Shown here piece after piece: positions 8,168-16,553 of a DNA stretch of 36,955 nt. A program made the position numbers and the translations under genes. Under the pieces are notes generated by a model. That model was not told the DNA's origin and did not search any database. It saw only the letters and a list, made by a program, of their open reading frames with translations. The first letter of the stretch is position 1; each line of letters begins with the position of its first letter. This stretch comes from Schwartzia sp. (in: firmicutes) (GTDB taxonomy: Bacteria; Bacillota; Negativicutes; Selenomonadales; Selenomonadaceae), in the NCBI GenBank assembly GCA_017458745.1, contig JAFTAB010000094.1, positions 1 through 36,955 of the forward strand, given 5' to 3'.

Positions 8168-9040
8168 ATGAACAGAAACGACCTCTGCTGGTGCGGCAGC
8201 GGGAAAAAGTACAAGCATTGTCATCTCGCGATGGATGAGCGTATCAAGGAGATGAAATTCGATTTTTTCAAGGGTCAGGTGAGGCCCCCGCGGAAGATAA
8301 TCGACAATGAGCAGGACATCGCGGGCATCAAGGCAAGCGCGGTCATAAATGACGGCGCGCTCGACCTGATGGCCGAGATGATAAGGGAGGGCATTGACAC
8401 TCTGACGCTCGACGACGCGGCAGGGGATTACATCACGTCGCATGGCGGCGTGTCCGCGTGCCTGAATTACGAGGGCTACCCGAGGAACGTGTGCATCTCG
8501 ATAAACGACGTGGTTTGCCATGGCATACCGTCGCGCGACACGATACTGAAGAGCGGCGACATCGTGAATATCGACATCACGACGATTTACAACGGATATT
8601 TCGCCGACGCGTCGAGGATGTTCATGATTGGCGACGTGGCGCCGAATGCCCGTCGGCTTGTGGAGGTGACGCGCGAGTGCATGGAGCTTGGCATCAAGGC
8701 GGCGCAGGCGTGGCATTTCCTCGGCGACATAGGCGCGGCCTGCGCGGCTCACGCGCATAAAAACGGCTACTCTGTCGTGACGGATTTGGGAGGCCACGGC
8801 GTAGGAAAGCAGTTCCATATGGAGCCGTTTGTTCCGCACAATGCCAAGGCGGGAACGGGCATGCTCATGGTCCCCGGCATGGTGCTGACGGTCGAGCCGA
8901 TGATAAACGAGGGCACATACAAAGTGACTACCGACGAGGAGGACGGATGGACTGTCCGCACGAAAGACCACAAGCTCTCCGCTCAATGGGAGAGCACTAT
9001 TCTGATAACGGAGAACGGCCCGGAGGTATTGTCCCACTGA
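8168..9040 (+). CDS. map: Methionine aminopeptidase with N-terminal SEC-C zinc finger
   Basis: It removes the initiator methionine from new proteins at the ribosome. Residues 1-20 form a SEC-C motif (CWCGSGKKYKHCH: Cys7, Cys9, Cys18, His19), a zinc knuckle also found at the SecA C terminus. The type I peptidase core follows with metal ligands in order: Asp in NIDITT, Asp in FADASR, His in GGHGVG, Glu in TVEPMI and Glu in QWES. At 290 residues it is longer than the plain type I enzyme by about this finger. The start follows GAAGGAG. Its TGA overlaps the ATG of the DEAD-box helicase gene, so the two are coupled. SEC-C-bearing MetAPs are known in several bacterial groups. Confidence 0.95.
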   Translation: MNRNDLCWCGSGKKYKHCHLAMDERIKEMKFDFFKGQVRPPRKIIDNEQDIAGIKASAVINDGALDLMAEMIREGIDTLTLDDAAGDYITSHGGVSACLNYEGYPRNVCISINDVVCHGIPSRDTILKSGDIVNIDITTIYNGYFADASRMFMIGDVAPNARRLVEVTRECMELGIKAAQAWHFLGDIGAACAAHAHKNGYSVVTDLGGHGVGKQFHMEPFVPHNAKAGTGMLMVPGMVLTVEPMINEGTYKVTTDEEDGWTVRTKDHKLSAQWESTILITENGPEVLSH

Positions 9041-10407
9041 TGAAAAGGTTTAGCGAAATCAAAATTAAAAACGAGGCGGTGGACATACTTCACCGTCACG
9101 GCATAGACGAGCTGACGCCCGTGCAGGAGGAGGCCATTCCGATCGTGAGGAGCGGGAGCGACGCCATAGTGCAGGCGCCGACGGGCACCGGCAAGACGCT
9201 CGCTTTCCTGCTGCCGCTGCTGGAGCGCATGAAGCCCGGCGTCGACATAGTCCAGACTCTGATTGTCACCCCGACGCGTGAGCTGACTCTCCAGATTGCG
9301 AAAGTGGCGCGTGAAATTTGCCCCGCGTATGGAATAAAGCCGCTGGCGATCTTGGGCGGTGAGGATATATTCCGCCAGAAGGAGCAAATACATCGTCGCC
9401 CGCAGCTTATCATCGCCACGCCCGGGCGGCTGCTCGACCACATGCGCCATAATACGCTCGATCTCTCGCATGTGAACAAGGTCGTGCTCGATGAGGCCGA
9501 CGAGATGATGAAGCGCGGCTTTATAGAGGACGTGGAGACTCTCCTCTCGTCGCTTGCGCCTGACAGGCAGCTGATGCTGTTCTCGGCGACCATGCCGGAG
9601 CGCGTCGTATCTCTCGCTCATCGCTACATGATAAAGCCGAAAGGAGTAAAGATAGAGGCTCGCCATGTGACGCTGGATGCCATTCATCAGACGGTCATCG
9701 ACACGAAGGAGGAGACAAAGCTCGACACGCTTTGCGAGCTGATCAACACGAGGTCGCCGTACCTCATGATGGTGTTCTGCATGACGCGCGGCAAGGTGCA
9801 TTATGTGACGATGGAGCTGGCGGGGAGGGGATACCTCGTCGACGAGCTGCACGGCGAGCTCACGCAGACGCAGAGAAATCATGTGCTCAAAAATTTCCGC
9901 GAGGCAAAAATACAGGTGCTGGTGACGACCGACATCGCGGCCCGCGGGCTTGACATCGAGGGCGTTACCCACGTCGTGAATTTCGACTTGCCTATGACGA
10001 CGGTTGACTATATCCACCGCATAGGTCGCACGGGCAGGGCGGGGCGCGAGGGCGAGGCCATAACCTTCGTCAACGCGAGGCAGTACGACCACCTCCGCAG
10101 GATAGAGGCGGGCATCAAAAAGAGCATTGAGCACATGGGGACGCAAAAAAAGCGCCGCGTGGGCAAGACAAAGGCGAGGCTCTCCACGAGCGCGGCAAAT
10201 AAAAAGGGAGGAGCCGCCCCGACCCAAAAGACGATAAAGCCCGACTCTAAAAGCGGAAAGAGAAAAGAAAAGGCTCCGTCAAATGGCATGGGCGATGGCA
10301 AGAGGATAGACCGCAAAAAAATGGGCGGGAATTTCGTCGGCAAGCCAAACGCAAAGAAAAAATTCGCAGCAAAATTCGGCATAAAAAAAGCTAAGAAGAG
10401 AAGATAA
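9040..10407 (+). CDS. DEAD-box ATP-dependent RNA helicase
   Basis: An ATP-driven RNA-unwinding protein of 455 residues. All core motifs are seen: Q motif (TPVQEEAIP), motif I APTGTGKT (46-53), motif II DEAD (151-154 within LDEADEMM), motif III SAT (182-184), and HRIGRTGR (326-333) in the second RecA domain. From about residue 365 the tail is highly basic and Lys/Arg/Gly/Ser-rich, ending KKAKKRR, without a recognisable DbpA RNA-binding fold; such tails usually give non-specific RNA affinity. I start at the ATG overlapping the map stop (TGATG); an upstream in-frame start would run through map codons. Likely roles are ribosome assembly, mRNA turnover or cold adaptation (CshA-like), which sequence alone cannot settle. 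Confidence 0.93.
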   Translation: MKRFSEIKIKNEAVDILHRHGIDELTPVQEEAIPIVRSGSDAIVQAPTGTGKTLAFLLPLLERMKPGVDIVQTLIVTPTRELTLQIAKVAREICPAYGIKPLAILGGEDIFRQKEQIHRRPQLIIATPGRLLDHMRHNTLDLSHVNKVVLDEADEMMKRGFIEDVETLLSSLAPDRQLMLFSATMPERVVSLAHRYMIKPKGVKIEARHVTLDAIHQTVIDTKEETKLDTLCELINTRSPYLMMVFCMTRGKVHYVTMELAGRGYLVDELHGELTQTQRNHVLKNFREAKIQVLVTTDIAARGLDIEGVTHVVNFDLPMTTVDYIHRIGRTGRAGREGEAITFVNARQYDHLRRIEAGIKKSIEHMGTQKKRRVGKTKARLSTSAANKKGGAAPTQKTIKPDSKSGKRKEKAPSNGMGDGKRIDRKKMGGNFVGKPNAKKKFAAKFGIKKAKKRR

Positions 10408-10462
10408 TCTTATAAAAAAATCTAATTTCATGAACAGTTCCTATGACAAAATAATTTTCCTG

Positions 10463-10491
10463 TGGAAAAATATCATCAACTGCGTTATAAT
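10463..10491 (+). promoter_or_regulatory. Promoter of the cobalamin operon
   Basis: TATAAT at 10486-10491 has a 4/6 match to TTGACA (TGGAAA, 10463-10468) 17 bases upstream. The riboswitch aptamer starts about 10 bases later. Confidence 0.65.
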
Positions 10492-10499
10492 GTACTGCG

Positions 10500-10645
10500 T
10501 GAAAAGGTGCTTTGCTTAACAGGGAAGTCCGGTGCATCCCGGCGCGGTCCCGCCACTGTATGAATGAGCGCTCACCATTTGCCACTGAACTTGATTTCGG
10601 GAAGGCGGCGCGCGCGATGATTTGAGCCAGGAGACCTGCCTTTTC
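10500..10645 (+). ncRNA. Cobalamin riboswitch aptamer
   Basis: The conserved elements are in order: GGTGC near 10506, AGGGAAGTCCGGTG, the TCCCGGCGCGGTCCCGCCACTGT block at about 10537-10559, and the B12 box AGCCAGGAGACCTGCC (10625-10640). It precedes cbiD and so should lower expression of the whole operon when adenosylcobalamin or a related corrinoid is plentiful. Confidence 0.95.
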
Positions 10646-10721
10646 TCTTTCGGACGCGACGGCCTACGGCTGATAGGCAGGGTGCATTAGGTTTATTGTG
10701 CTTCTTTGGTGCGATATATTT

Positions 10722-10754
10722 CCCCCTGCCTGTTATGACAGGGGGATTATTTTT
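10722..10754 (+). terminator. Riboswitch expression platform: hairpin that is both terminator-like and SD-masking
   Basis: CCCCCTG (10722-10728) pairs with CAGGGGG (10739-10745) and is followed by ATTATTTTT. The 3' arm contains the only good Shine-Dalgarno (AGGGGG, 10740-10745), seven bases ahead of the TTG start of cbiD. The hairpin could therefore stop transcription, hide the ribosome site, or both. Confidence 0.75.
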
Positions 10755-11853
10755 GGCTAAGAAGGAATTGCGCGGCGGATATACCACCGGCGCCTGCATG
10801 GCGGCGGGGGTGAAGGCGGCTCTTTTGTATTGGCGAGGCGAGTATGCAGGCTCGCTCGTTCTGACCGCGCTCGACGGCACTCAGCTTCATATCCCCGTGA
10901 GGGATATAAAGGAAGACGATGGCGCGGTGACTGTCGAGATCATAAAGGAATCGGGCGATGACCCCGACATCACGAATGGCACCTCGGTGCTCACGACGAC
11001 GCGGCGACTGGAGAAGGGCAGCGGAATCGTATTCAAGGCGGGGATGGGCATCGGCACTGTGACTAAGCCGGGGCTGTCGGTGCCGCCGGGGAACCCGTCG
11101 ATTAATCCGGGGCCTCGAAAGCTGGTGCAAAGTGTAGTCGATGAGCTGCACGACGAGGGCAATATCGAGGTCACTGTCTCGATACCTGCGGGAGTGGAAC
11201 TCGCGAAAAAAACGCTTAACCCAATCCTTGGCATAGAGGGGGGTCTTTCCGTCATAGGAACGACGGGGGTGCTGCGTCCGATGTCCGAGGAGGGATTCAA
11301 AAATTCTCTATTGCCGCAGATTGACGTGGCACTCGCCGCGGGGTATAAAACGCAGATTTTCGTGCCCGGCAAAATCGGCGAGAATATCGCGGTCGCCTGT
11401 GGGCTTCCGAAGGAGGCCGTCGTGCAGACGAGCAATTTCATCGGGTTCATGCTTGAGGCGGCGGCCGAGAGAAAGGTGGAGCGCGTGCTCCTGCTCGGAC
11501 ATATAGGCAAGCTCGCCAAGGTCGCGGGAGGCACATTTTACACGCACAACCGAATCGGCGACGGCAGGCTGGAGACAATGGCGGCCTATGCGGCGGCTGA
11601 GGGGCTGCCCGCCGACGGAGTGAGGCGCATACTCGGCGCGACGACGACCGAGGACGCGATGCCCGTGCTGGAGGAGCATCACCTGACGCGGGTATATGAT
11701 ATAATATCGAGGAGAGCGAGCGAGCGCAGCGAGCGATATGTTTTCGGCGCGATGAAGGTGGGCACGGTGCTCGCGACTCTGCGCGGCGAGATTCTCGGAA
11801 TGGACGAGGCCGCGCGGGAAATAGGAAGTGATTTCCATTGGAATATAAAATAG
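10753..11853 (+). CDS. cbiD: Cobalt-precorrin-5B C1-methyltransferase
   Basis: CbiD uses S-adenosylmethionine to methylate C1 of the corrin ring in the anaerobic cobalamin pathway. The 366-residue length fits the family. Typical segments are RGGYTTGACMAAGVKAAL at the N terminus, GTVTKPGLSVPPGNPSINP, and the later LLLGHIGKLAKVAGG. I place the start at TTG 10753, after AGGGGG, giving MAKKELRGG. In-frame upstream codons, including TTG at 10696, would translate through the regulatory hairpin. It is first in the operon, and its 3' end overlaps cbiE by 16 bases. Presence of CbiD with CbiG indicates the oxygen-independent route. Confidence 0.96.
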   Translation: MAKKELRGGYTTGACMAAGVKAALLYWRGEYAGSLVLTALDGTQLHIPVRDIKEDDGAVTVEIIKESGDDPDITNGTSVLTTTRRLEKGSGIVFKAGMGIGTVTKPGLSVPPGNPSINPGPRKLVQSVVDELHDEGNIEVTVSIPAGVELAKKTLNPILGIEGGLSVIGTTGVLRPMSEEGFKNSLLPQIDVALAAGYKTQIFVPGKIGENIAVACGLPKEAVVQTSNFIGFMLEAAAERKVERVLLLGHIGKLAKVAGGTFYTHNRIGDGRLETMAAYAAAEGLPADGVRRILGATTTEDAMPVLEEHHLTRVYDIISRRASERSERYVFGAMKVGTVLATLRGEILGMDEAAREIGSDFHWNIK

Positions 11854-12491
11854 ACGGTGAGGCATCGGCTCATAAAATCATTGTCGCGGGCATAGGCCCC
11901 GGCAATCCGGATTATATGCTCCCCGCCGCGTTGAGCGCAATCCGCTCAGCCAAAGTGCTCGTCGGCGGCTCGCGCGTGCTCGCGGACTACGCCGGCGAGG
12001 GGCAAAGGACCATGACGATAAAGCGCGACATCGTGGCTGTGATGGATTTCATACGCGGCGAGCTAATGCATGATGACGTGGTCGTGATGGTGTCGGGCGA
12101 CCCCGGGTATTTTTCGTTGCTTGACGCTTTGCGGCGTGATTTTTTGCCGGAAACAATAAGCGTTATACCGGGAATCAGCTCGATACAGTTCGCCTTCGCG
12201 AGGCTCGCTTTGCCTTGGCATGACGCGGAATTCCTGAGCTTTCATGGTCGCCGCCCCGAGGACGAGAGACTGAAATATTTTGAGGGGCGCAAAATCGGCA
12301 TGCTGACTGACAGGAAATACACGTCGCGGACGATACCGGAGCTGCTGATGAATATGGGGTGGCCTGCCGAGTCGCGCCTTTTCATCGCGTCGCGGCTGTC
12401 GTATCCCGATGAAAAAATAGTGAGCACGACGCTCTCGGGCGCGGCGGATGTGCCCGAGACTTCCGAATGTGTATTGGTGGTGACAGGCTGA
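11838..12491 (+). CDS. cbiE: Cobalt-precorrin-7 (C5)-methyltransferase
   Basis: CbiE methylates C5 of cobalt-precorrin-7 with S-adenosylmethionine. The 217-residue tetrapyrrole-methylase fold shows the N-terminal loop VAGIGPGNPDYM, the VSGDPGYFSLL segment and PGISSIQFAFARL. The start is TTG inside the end of cbiD, an overlap of 16 bases. The stop TGA overlaps the ATG of cbiT, so the two subunits are made in a coupled way, as expected for CbiE and CbiT, which are fused as CobL in some bacteria. Here they are separate chains. Confidence 0.94.
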   Translation: MEYKIDGEASAHKIIVAGIGPGNPDYMLPAALSAIRSAKVLVGGSRVLADYAGEGQRTMTIKRDIVAVMDFIRGELMHDDVVVMVSGDPGYFSLLDALRRDFLPETISVIPGISSIQFAFARLALPWHDAEFLSFHGRRPEDERLKYFEGRKIGMLTDRKYTSRTIPELLMNMGWPAESRLFIASRLSYPDEKIVSTTLSGAADVPETSECVLVVTG

Positions 12492-13078
12492 TGGCGAATA
12501 ATTATCTCGGCATCGACGACGCCGAGTTCATTCGCGGCGAGGTGCCGATGACGAAGCAGGAGATAAGGGTGCTCACGCTGGCGAAAGCGAGAATTGAAGA
12601 AAATGACATCGTTTGGGACATCGGCGCGGGCACTGGCTCGATTTCCGTGGAGGCGGCAAGGCAGGCCGATAAGGGCAAGGTGTGCGCGATAGAGCGCAAT
12701 GATGATGGCGTTGCTCTCATACGACGCAACGCAGAGAAATTCGGTATAGAAAATATTGAGACAGTGTCGGGCGAGGCTCCTGACGCGCTGGAAAATCTGC
12801 CGGCCCCCGACGTCGTCATAATCGGCGGCAGCGGGAAGCGTCTTGAAACGATACTTGACTTGATTTCATCGAAGCTGAAAAAAGGCGGGCGCATAGTGCT
12901 GAACTGCATCACGGTGCAGACGCTCGCCTCGTGCCTCTCGTATATGCGCGAGCATAAAAAGAATTATGAGTATGAGGCGATACAGGTGCAGGTAAACAGG
13001 CTTCAGACGGTTGGCCCGTACGAGATGGCAAAGGCACTGAACCCGATTTACATAGTGACGTGTGTGAAGATAAGATAA
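12491..13078 (+). CDS. cbiT: Cobalt-precorrin-6B C15-methyltransferase (decarboxylating)
   Basis: CbiT methylates C15 and decarboxylates the acetate chain at C12. It is a Rossmann-type methyltransferase of 195 residues, unlike the other methylases of the operon. WDIGAGTGSISVEAA is the S-adenosylmethionine-binding motif, and VCAIERN gives the acidic end of strand 2. The N-terminal GEVPMTKQEIR is typical of the family. The start is the ATG overlapping the cbiE stop; a start 24 bases upstream in the same frame has no better ribosome site. A 24-base gap with AGGAGGAG leads to cbiF. Confidence 0.94.
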   Translation: MANNYLGIDDAEFIRGEVPMTKQEIRVLTLAKARIEENDIVWDIGAGTGSISVEAARQADKGKVCAIERNDDGVALIRRNAEKFGIENIETVSGEAPDALENLPAPDVVIIGGSGKRLETILDLISSKLKKGGRIVLNCITVQTLASCLSYMREHKKNYEYEAIQVQVNRLQTVGPYEMAKALNPIYIVTCVKIR

Positions 13079-13102
13079 TAATAATCTTTAGGAGGAGCAT
13101 AT

Positions 13103-13861
13103 ATGCAGGTATTCATCGTCGGCGCGGGCCCCGGGGATCCGGAGCTCATCACCGTGAAAGGGCAGCGGCTTCTGCGCGAGGCGGATGTCATCATCTACGC
13201 CGGCTCGCTCGTCAATCCCGATATTTTGAAATGGGCGAGGGAAGATGCCGAGATTTATAATTCGGCGTCAATGACTCTCCCGGAGGTCATTGATAAAATA
13301 ACGGAGTCGGTCAATCAAAACAAGATGGTAGTGCGCCTCCACACGGGCGACCCCGCCATCTACGGCGCGATACAGGAGCAGATGGACGAGCTGAAGCGGC
13401 GCGACATTGAGTTTGAGGTCGTGCCCGGCGTGTCGTCTTTCCTCGCCACTGCGGCGGCACTGAAGCAGGAGTACACGCTTCCCGATATATCGCAGACAGT
13501 CATAATCACGCGCAACGAGGGGCGCACTCCCGTGCCTGACCGCGAGAGCCTCCGCAGTCTCGCTGCCCACCAATCGACGATGTGCATATTCCTCTCGGTC
13601 CATATGCTTGATGATGTGGTGCGCGAGCTGATAGCCGGAGGATACGCGCCGACGACGCCGATAGCCATAGTACACAAGGCATCATGGCCGGAGCAGAAAA
13701 TCGTCAGGGCAACGCTGGAGACTATCGTCGAAAGGGTGAAGGGCGAGGACATCTCGCGCACGGCGATGATCGTCGTGAGCAACGTGCTCGACACGGACTA
13801 TTCGCTCTCGCGCCTCTACGCGCCGGAGTTCAGCCATATGTTCCGCAAGGCGAGCGAATAA
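13103..13861 (+). CDS. cbiF: Cobalt-precorrin-4 C11-methyltransferase
   Basis: CbiF adds a methyl group at C11. The 252-residue protein has the tetrapyrrole-methylase features VGAGPGDPELITVKG at the N terminus, IIYAGSLVNPDIL, HTGDPAIYGAI, and PGVSSFLATAAAL. A strong AGGAGGAG site precedes the ATG. Its TAA is immediately followed by the cbiG ATG with no gap. CobM is the equivalent name in the aerobic pathway; the setting with CbiD and CbiG favours the cobalt-bearing substrate. Confidence 0.95.
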   Translation: MQVFIVGAGPGDPELITVKGQRLLREADVIIYAGSLVNPDILKWAREDAEIYNSASMTLPEVIDKITESVNQNKMVVRLHTGDPAIYGAIQEQMDELKRRDIEFEVVPGVSSFLATAAALKQEYTLPDISQTVIITRNEGRTPVPDRESLRSLAAHQSTMCIFLSVHMLDDVVRELIAGGYAPTTPIAIVHKASWPEQKIVRATLETIVERVKGEDISRTAMIVVSNVLDTDYSLSRLYAPEFSHMFRKASE

Positions 13862-14959
13862 ATGCGATGCGCTGTATTCGTCGCGTCGGAAAATGGCGTG
13901 CGCATTGCGTCGGATTTGCGCATTGGGCTCACGGGCGACGCTGTTGATATATTCGTAAAGAATGGGCGCGAGCTGCCGATCGACATGAGCGACGATGAGC
14001 GCGAGTCGGTCATTCGCTACGACAGACTTGGAGGCGCGGTATCCGAGTCGTTTGCTTGCTACGACGCTCTGATATTCGTCATGGCGCTTGGCATAGCGGT
14101 GCGCATGATCGCGCCGCATCTCAAAAGCAAGCTGACCGATCCCGCCGTCATCGCGGTCGATGAAGATGGGAGCCATGCGATAAGCGTGCTCTCGGGGCAC
14201 GTCGGCGGGGCAAACGCGCTGACGATGAGGGTAGCCGATGTGCTGGAGTGCGAGCCAGTGATCACGACGGCGACGGATGTGAATGAGAAGATTGCTCCCG
14301 ACTCCATCGCGCCGATGATGGGACTGCGGCCATCGCCGAAGCCGATGATTGAGGTAATAAACGGCGCCATGCTCGAGGGCAGGGACGTTGAGTGGTATAT
14401 CGACAACCGCGTGAAGCGTTTTGATTTTTATTCCGAAAAGCTAGGCTTTTACGGCATTGACGCCAAGACGATTAACGCGGTGGATTATTTCATGATGGGC
14501 GCGCTTGATGAGCCTTCGGTGCTGATAACCGAGGACGAGAATTTCAGGCGCGACAATCTCCTTTCGCTCGTGCCGCGCCGCCTGATTGCGGGAATCGGTT
14601 GTCGGCAGGGAGTCCCAATGGAGCATATCCATGGGGTTTTAAGTGACGCGCTCGATGACATAGGGCAGGATCTCGACGCGGTGTCGCTGATCGCGAGCAC
14701 GTCAGCGAAGAAAAATGAGCGGGGACTCTTGGAGCTTGCCAGACTGCTCGGGGTAGAGGCAAAATTTTTCGATAATGATATAATGCAGGAAAAGATAGAC
14801 GAATATAAATTGAAGGAATCAGAATTTGTAAAAAAACAAATCGGCGTCGGAAATGTCTGCGAGGCGGCAGCTCTTTGTGCCGCGCCGAACGGCGGACGAT
14901 GGGCGATGACAAAAACAAAATTTGAGAAAGTGACGGTGGCTCTGCTATGGGAAAAATAA
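13862..14959 (+). CDS. cbiG: Cobalt-precorrin 5A hydrolase
   Basis: CbiG opens the delta-lactone of cobalt-precorrin-5A, releasing acetaldehyde; this reaction marks the anaerobic pathway. Three parts are visible in 365 residues: an N-terminal region of about 1-130 with the conserved MALGIAVRMIAPHLKSK and LSGHVGGAN, a variable central part, and a C-terminal CbiG/CobE-like domain from about 240 (LIAGIGCRQGVP, then STSAKKNERGLLELA). The start directly abuts the cbiF stop. The end overlaps cbiH by 13 bases. No frameshift is seen. Confidence 0.95.
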   Translation: MRCAVFVASENGVRIASDLRIGLTGDAVDIFVKNGRELPIDMSDDERESVIRYDRLGGAVSESFACYDALIFVMALGIAVRMIAPHLKSKLTDPAVIAVDEDGSHAISVLSGHVGGANALTMRVADVLECEPVITTATDVNEKIAPDSIAPMMGLRPSPKPMIEVINGAMLEGRDVEWYIDNRVKRFDFYSEKLGFYGIDAKTINAVDYFMMGALDEPSVLITEDENFRRDNLLSLVPRRLIAGIGCRQGVPMEHIHGVLSDALDDIGQDLDAVSLIASTSAKKNERGLLELARLLGVEAKFFDNDIMQEKIDEYKLKESEFVKKQIGVGNVCEAAALCAAPNGGRWAMTKTKFEKVTVALLWEK

Positions 14960-15684
14960 CGGTGATTGGCATTGGACCGGGCAGTCTCGACGAGATGACG
15001 CCGAGGGCGCGCGCGGCAATCGAGGCGGCTGATGTTATCGCGGGCTTCACGACATACATCAAGTTCATTGATGAACTCATAAAAGGCAGGGAGGTCATCG
15101 GGACGGGAATGATGCAGGAGGTAGACCGTTGCCGTCTCGCCGTGAAGTGCGCCGCCGAGGGCAAAAAAGCCGTCATGATTTCGAGCGGCGACGCGGGCAT
15201 TTACGGCATGGCGGGGCTGGTGTATGAGATTGCCTTCGGCTACCCGCAGGAGACGCGCCCAGAGGTGGAGATTATTGCGGGAATATCGGCGGTAAATGCC
15301 GCTGCCGCAGTGCTGGGGGCACCTCTCATGCACGATTTCGTCGTCATCAGCCTTTCCGACAGGCTCACGCCGTGGGGGCTGATAAAGAAGCGGGCGGCTC
15401 TCGCGGCTCAAGGGGATTATGTCATCGCGCTTTACAATCCCAAGAGCAAGTCGCGTGTCAAGAACATAGACGAGATTCACGACATACTAATGCAGTATAA
15501 GTCGCCCGAGACGCCCGTCGGCATCGTGCGCAGCGCGTCGCGCTCCGATGAGCGGAAGATCATAACGAATCTGCGCGATTTCACAAATGAGGAAATTGAT
15601 ATGTTCTCGATTGTGATAATAGGGAACAGCAAGACTTTCGTGAGGGACGGCGTGATGGTGACGCCCAGAGGTTACAAGCTATGA
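14947..15684 (+). CDS. cbiH: Cobalt-factor III / precorrin-3B C17-methyltransferase
   Basis: CbiH methylates C17 and drives ring contraction of the corrin macrocycle. The 245-residue protein shows VIGIGPGSLDEMTPRAR, VIAGFTTYIKFI, SSGDAGIYGMAGL and PGISAVNAAAAVLGAPL, all standard for this family. It starts inside the end of cbiG (13-base overlap), and its TGA overlaps the ATG of cbiJ (ATGA). It has the plain methylase length, without the extra C-terminal iron-sulfur domain found in some CbiH60-type proteins. Confidence 0.95.
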   Translation: MGKITVIGIGPGSLDEMTPRARAAIEAADVIAGFTTYIKFIDELIKGREVIGTGMMQEVDRCRLAVKCAAEGKKAVMISSGDAGIYGMAGLVYEIAFGYPQETRPEVEIIAGISAVNAAAAVLGAPLMHDFVVISLSDRLTPWGLIKKRAALAAQGDYVIALYNPKSKSRVKNIDEIHDILMQYKSPETPVGIVRSASRSDERKIITNLRDFTNEEIDMFSIVIIGNSKTFVRDGVMVTPRGYKL

Positions 15685-16436
15685 TATTCGTCGCGGCGGG
15701 CACGCAGGACGGGCGCGAGCTGGCAGGCGCGATACTGGGCGCGGGCTATGACGTGACGGCGTCGGTCGTCAGCAGCTACGGCAAGCAGCTTCTCGAGAAA
15801 TACCCGCACATGAAAATAAATGACAAGCCTCTCGACAGGGATGGACTGGAGAGCTTTATGTCGTCGCATGATGTGACGCTGTTCGTCGATGCGAGCCACC
15901 CATACGCGGCGAATGTCTCGGCGAACGCCATGGAGGCGTGCCGCGCGCTCGGAGTGCGATACATACGATATGAGAGGCAGAGCGTGCCGATAAATTATAA
16001 AAATGTATATATGGTGGGGAGCTATGACGAGGCGGCGAAAAAAGCCGGAGAGCTTGGAAAAAATATATTCCTCACGACGGGCAGCCGCAACGTGAAAGCG
16101 TTCACGTCGTCGCCGTATCTAGCTGAGCATGTGATAACGGTGCGCGTTCTGCCGACGGCGGAAGTGATTGCCGAGATCACGGCTCTCGGGCTCACTCCGA
16201 AAAACATTGTCGCTATTCAGGGGCCATTCTCGGAGGAGCTGAATGTCGCGCTTTATCGCCAGTACAATGCCGACGTTATTGTCACGAAGAATTCGGGTGA
16301 AATCGGTGGCACCGACACGAAGCTCACGGCAGCGGAGAAGATGGGGTTGCCCGTGGTGATGATAGACCGCCCGCGCCTGAAATACGATAATATCGCGTAC
16401 ACATACGATGAAGTTTTAAATTTTATCCGATGCTAA
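15681..16436 (+). CDS. cbiJ: Cobalt-precorrin-6A reductase
   Basis: It reduces the macrocycle with a nicotinamide nucleotide. The 251-residue protein opens with FVAAGTQDGRELAGAIL and contains FVDASHPYAANVSANAMEAC, YIRYERQ, FLTTGSRN and NIVAIQGPFSEELN, all usual for CbiJ/CobK. It overlaps cbiH by four bases. Its last residues (FIRC) and the TAA stop lie in the left end of a family 1 repeat (TTATCCGATGCTAA), so the native C terminus has probably been replaced by repeat-encoded codons. This should be tolerated, because the conserved core ends before it. Confidence 0.94.
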   Translation: MIFVAAGTQDGRELAGAILGAGYDVTASVVSSYGKQLLEKYPHMKINDKPLDRDGLESFMSSHDVTLFVDASHPYAANVSANAMEACRALGVRYIRYERQSVPINYKNVYMVGSYDEAAKKAGELGKNIFLTTGSRNVKAFTSSPYLAEHVITVRVLPTAEVIAEITALGLTPKNIVAIQGPFSEELNVALYRQYNADVIVTKNSGEIGGTDTKLTAAEKMGLPVVMIDRPRLKYDNIAYTYDEVLNFIRC

Positions 16437-16525
16437 AGGGCGATAAGCGCCCATAAGGCACTGGGTAAATTCGGCTAGATTCAGTGGGAGTATAAAACTC
16501 CCACTGAATAAGTCTCATTTTATAA
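16423..16525 (+). repeat. Interspersed repeat family 1, complete compact copy D
   Basis: This is the cleanest copy. It starts TTATCCGATGCTAA, then hairpin 1 GGGCG (16438-16442)/CGCCC (16448-16452), then ATAAGGCACTGGGTAAATTCG. Hairpin 2 has perfect 11-bp arms TTCAGTGGGAG (16480-16490) and CTCCCACTGAA (16498-16508). The right end is TAAGTCTCATTTTAT. It lies inside the cobalamin operon between cbiJ and cbiC. With no T tract after the hairpin it is not a simple terminator. Confidence 0.85.
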
Positions 16526-16553
16526 AAATCACATACGAAATGAGGTAACGACA

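Noticed and set aside
8983-10227. Long antisense reading frames opposite the helicase, map, nifJ and cobalamin genes
   Set aside because: They arise from GC-rich third positions; their products are Arg/His-rich and lack motifs, while the opposite strand encodes complete known enzymes.
10408-10462. Terminator after the DEAD-box gene
   Set aside because: Only A/T runs are seen, with no stable stem, so I do not call one.
10696-10752. Longer N terminus for CbiD starting at 10696
   Set aside because: It would be translated through the riboswitch hairpin, lacks a ribosome site and matches no family residues; TTG 10753 has AGGGGG at good distance.
16480-16508. Hairpin 2 of repeat copy D as an intrinsic terminator
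   Set aside because: The stem is not followed by a U tract, and cbiC and the rest of the operon lie downstream without a clear new promoter.
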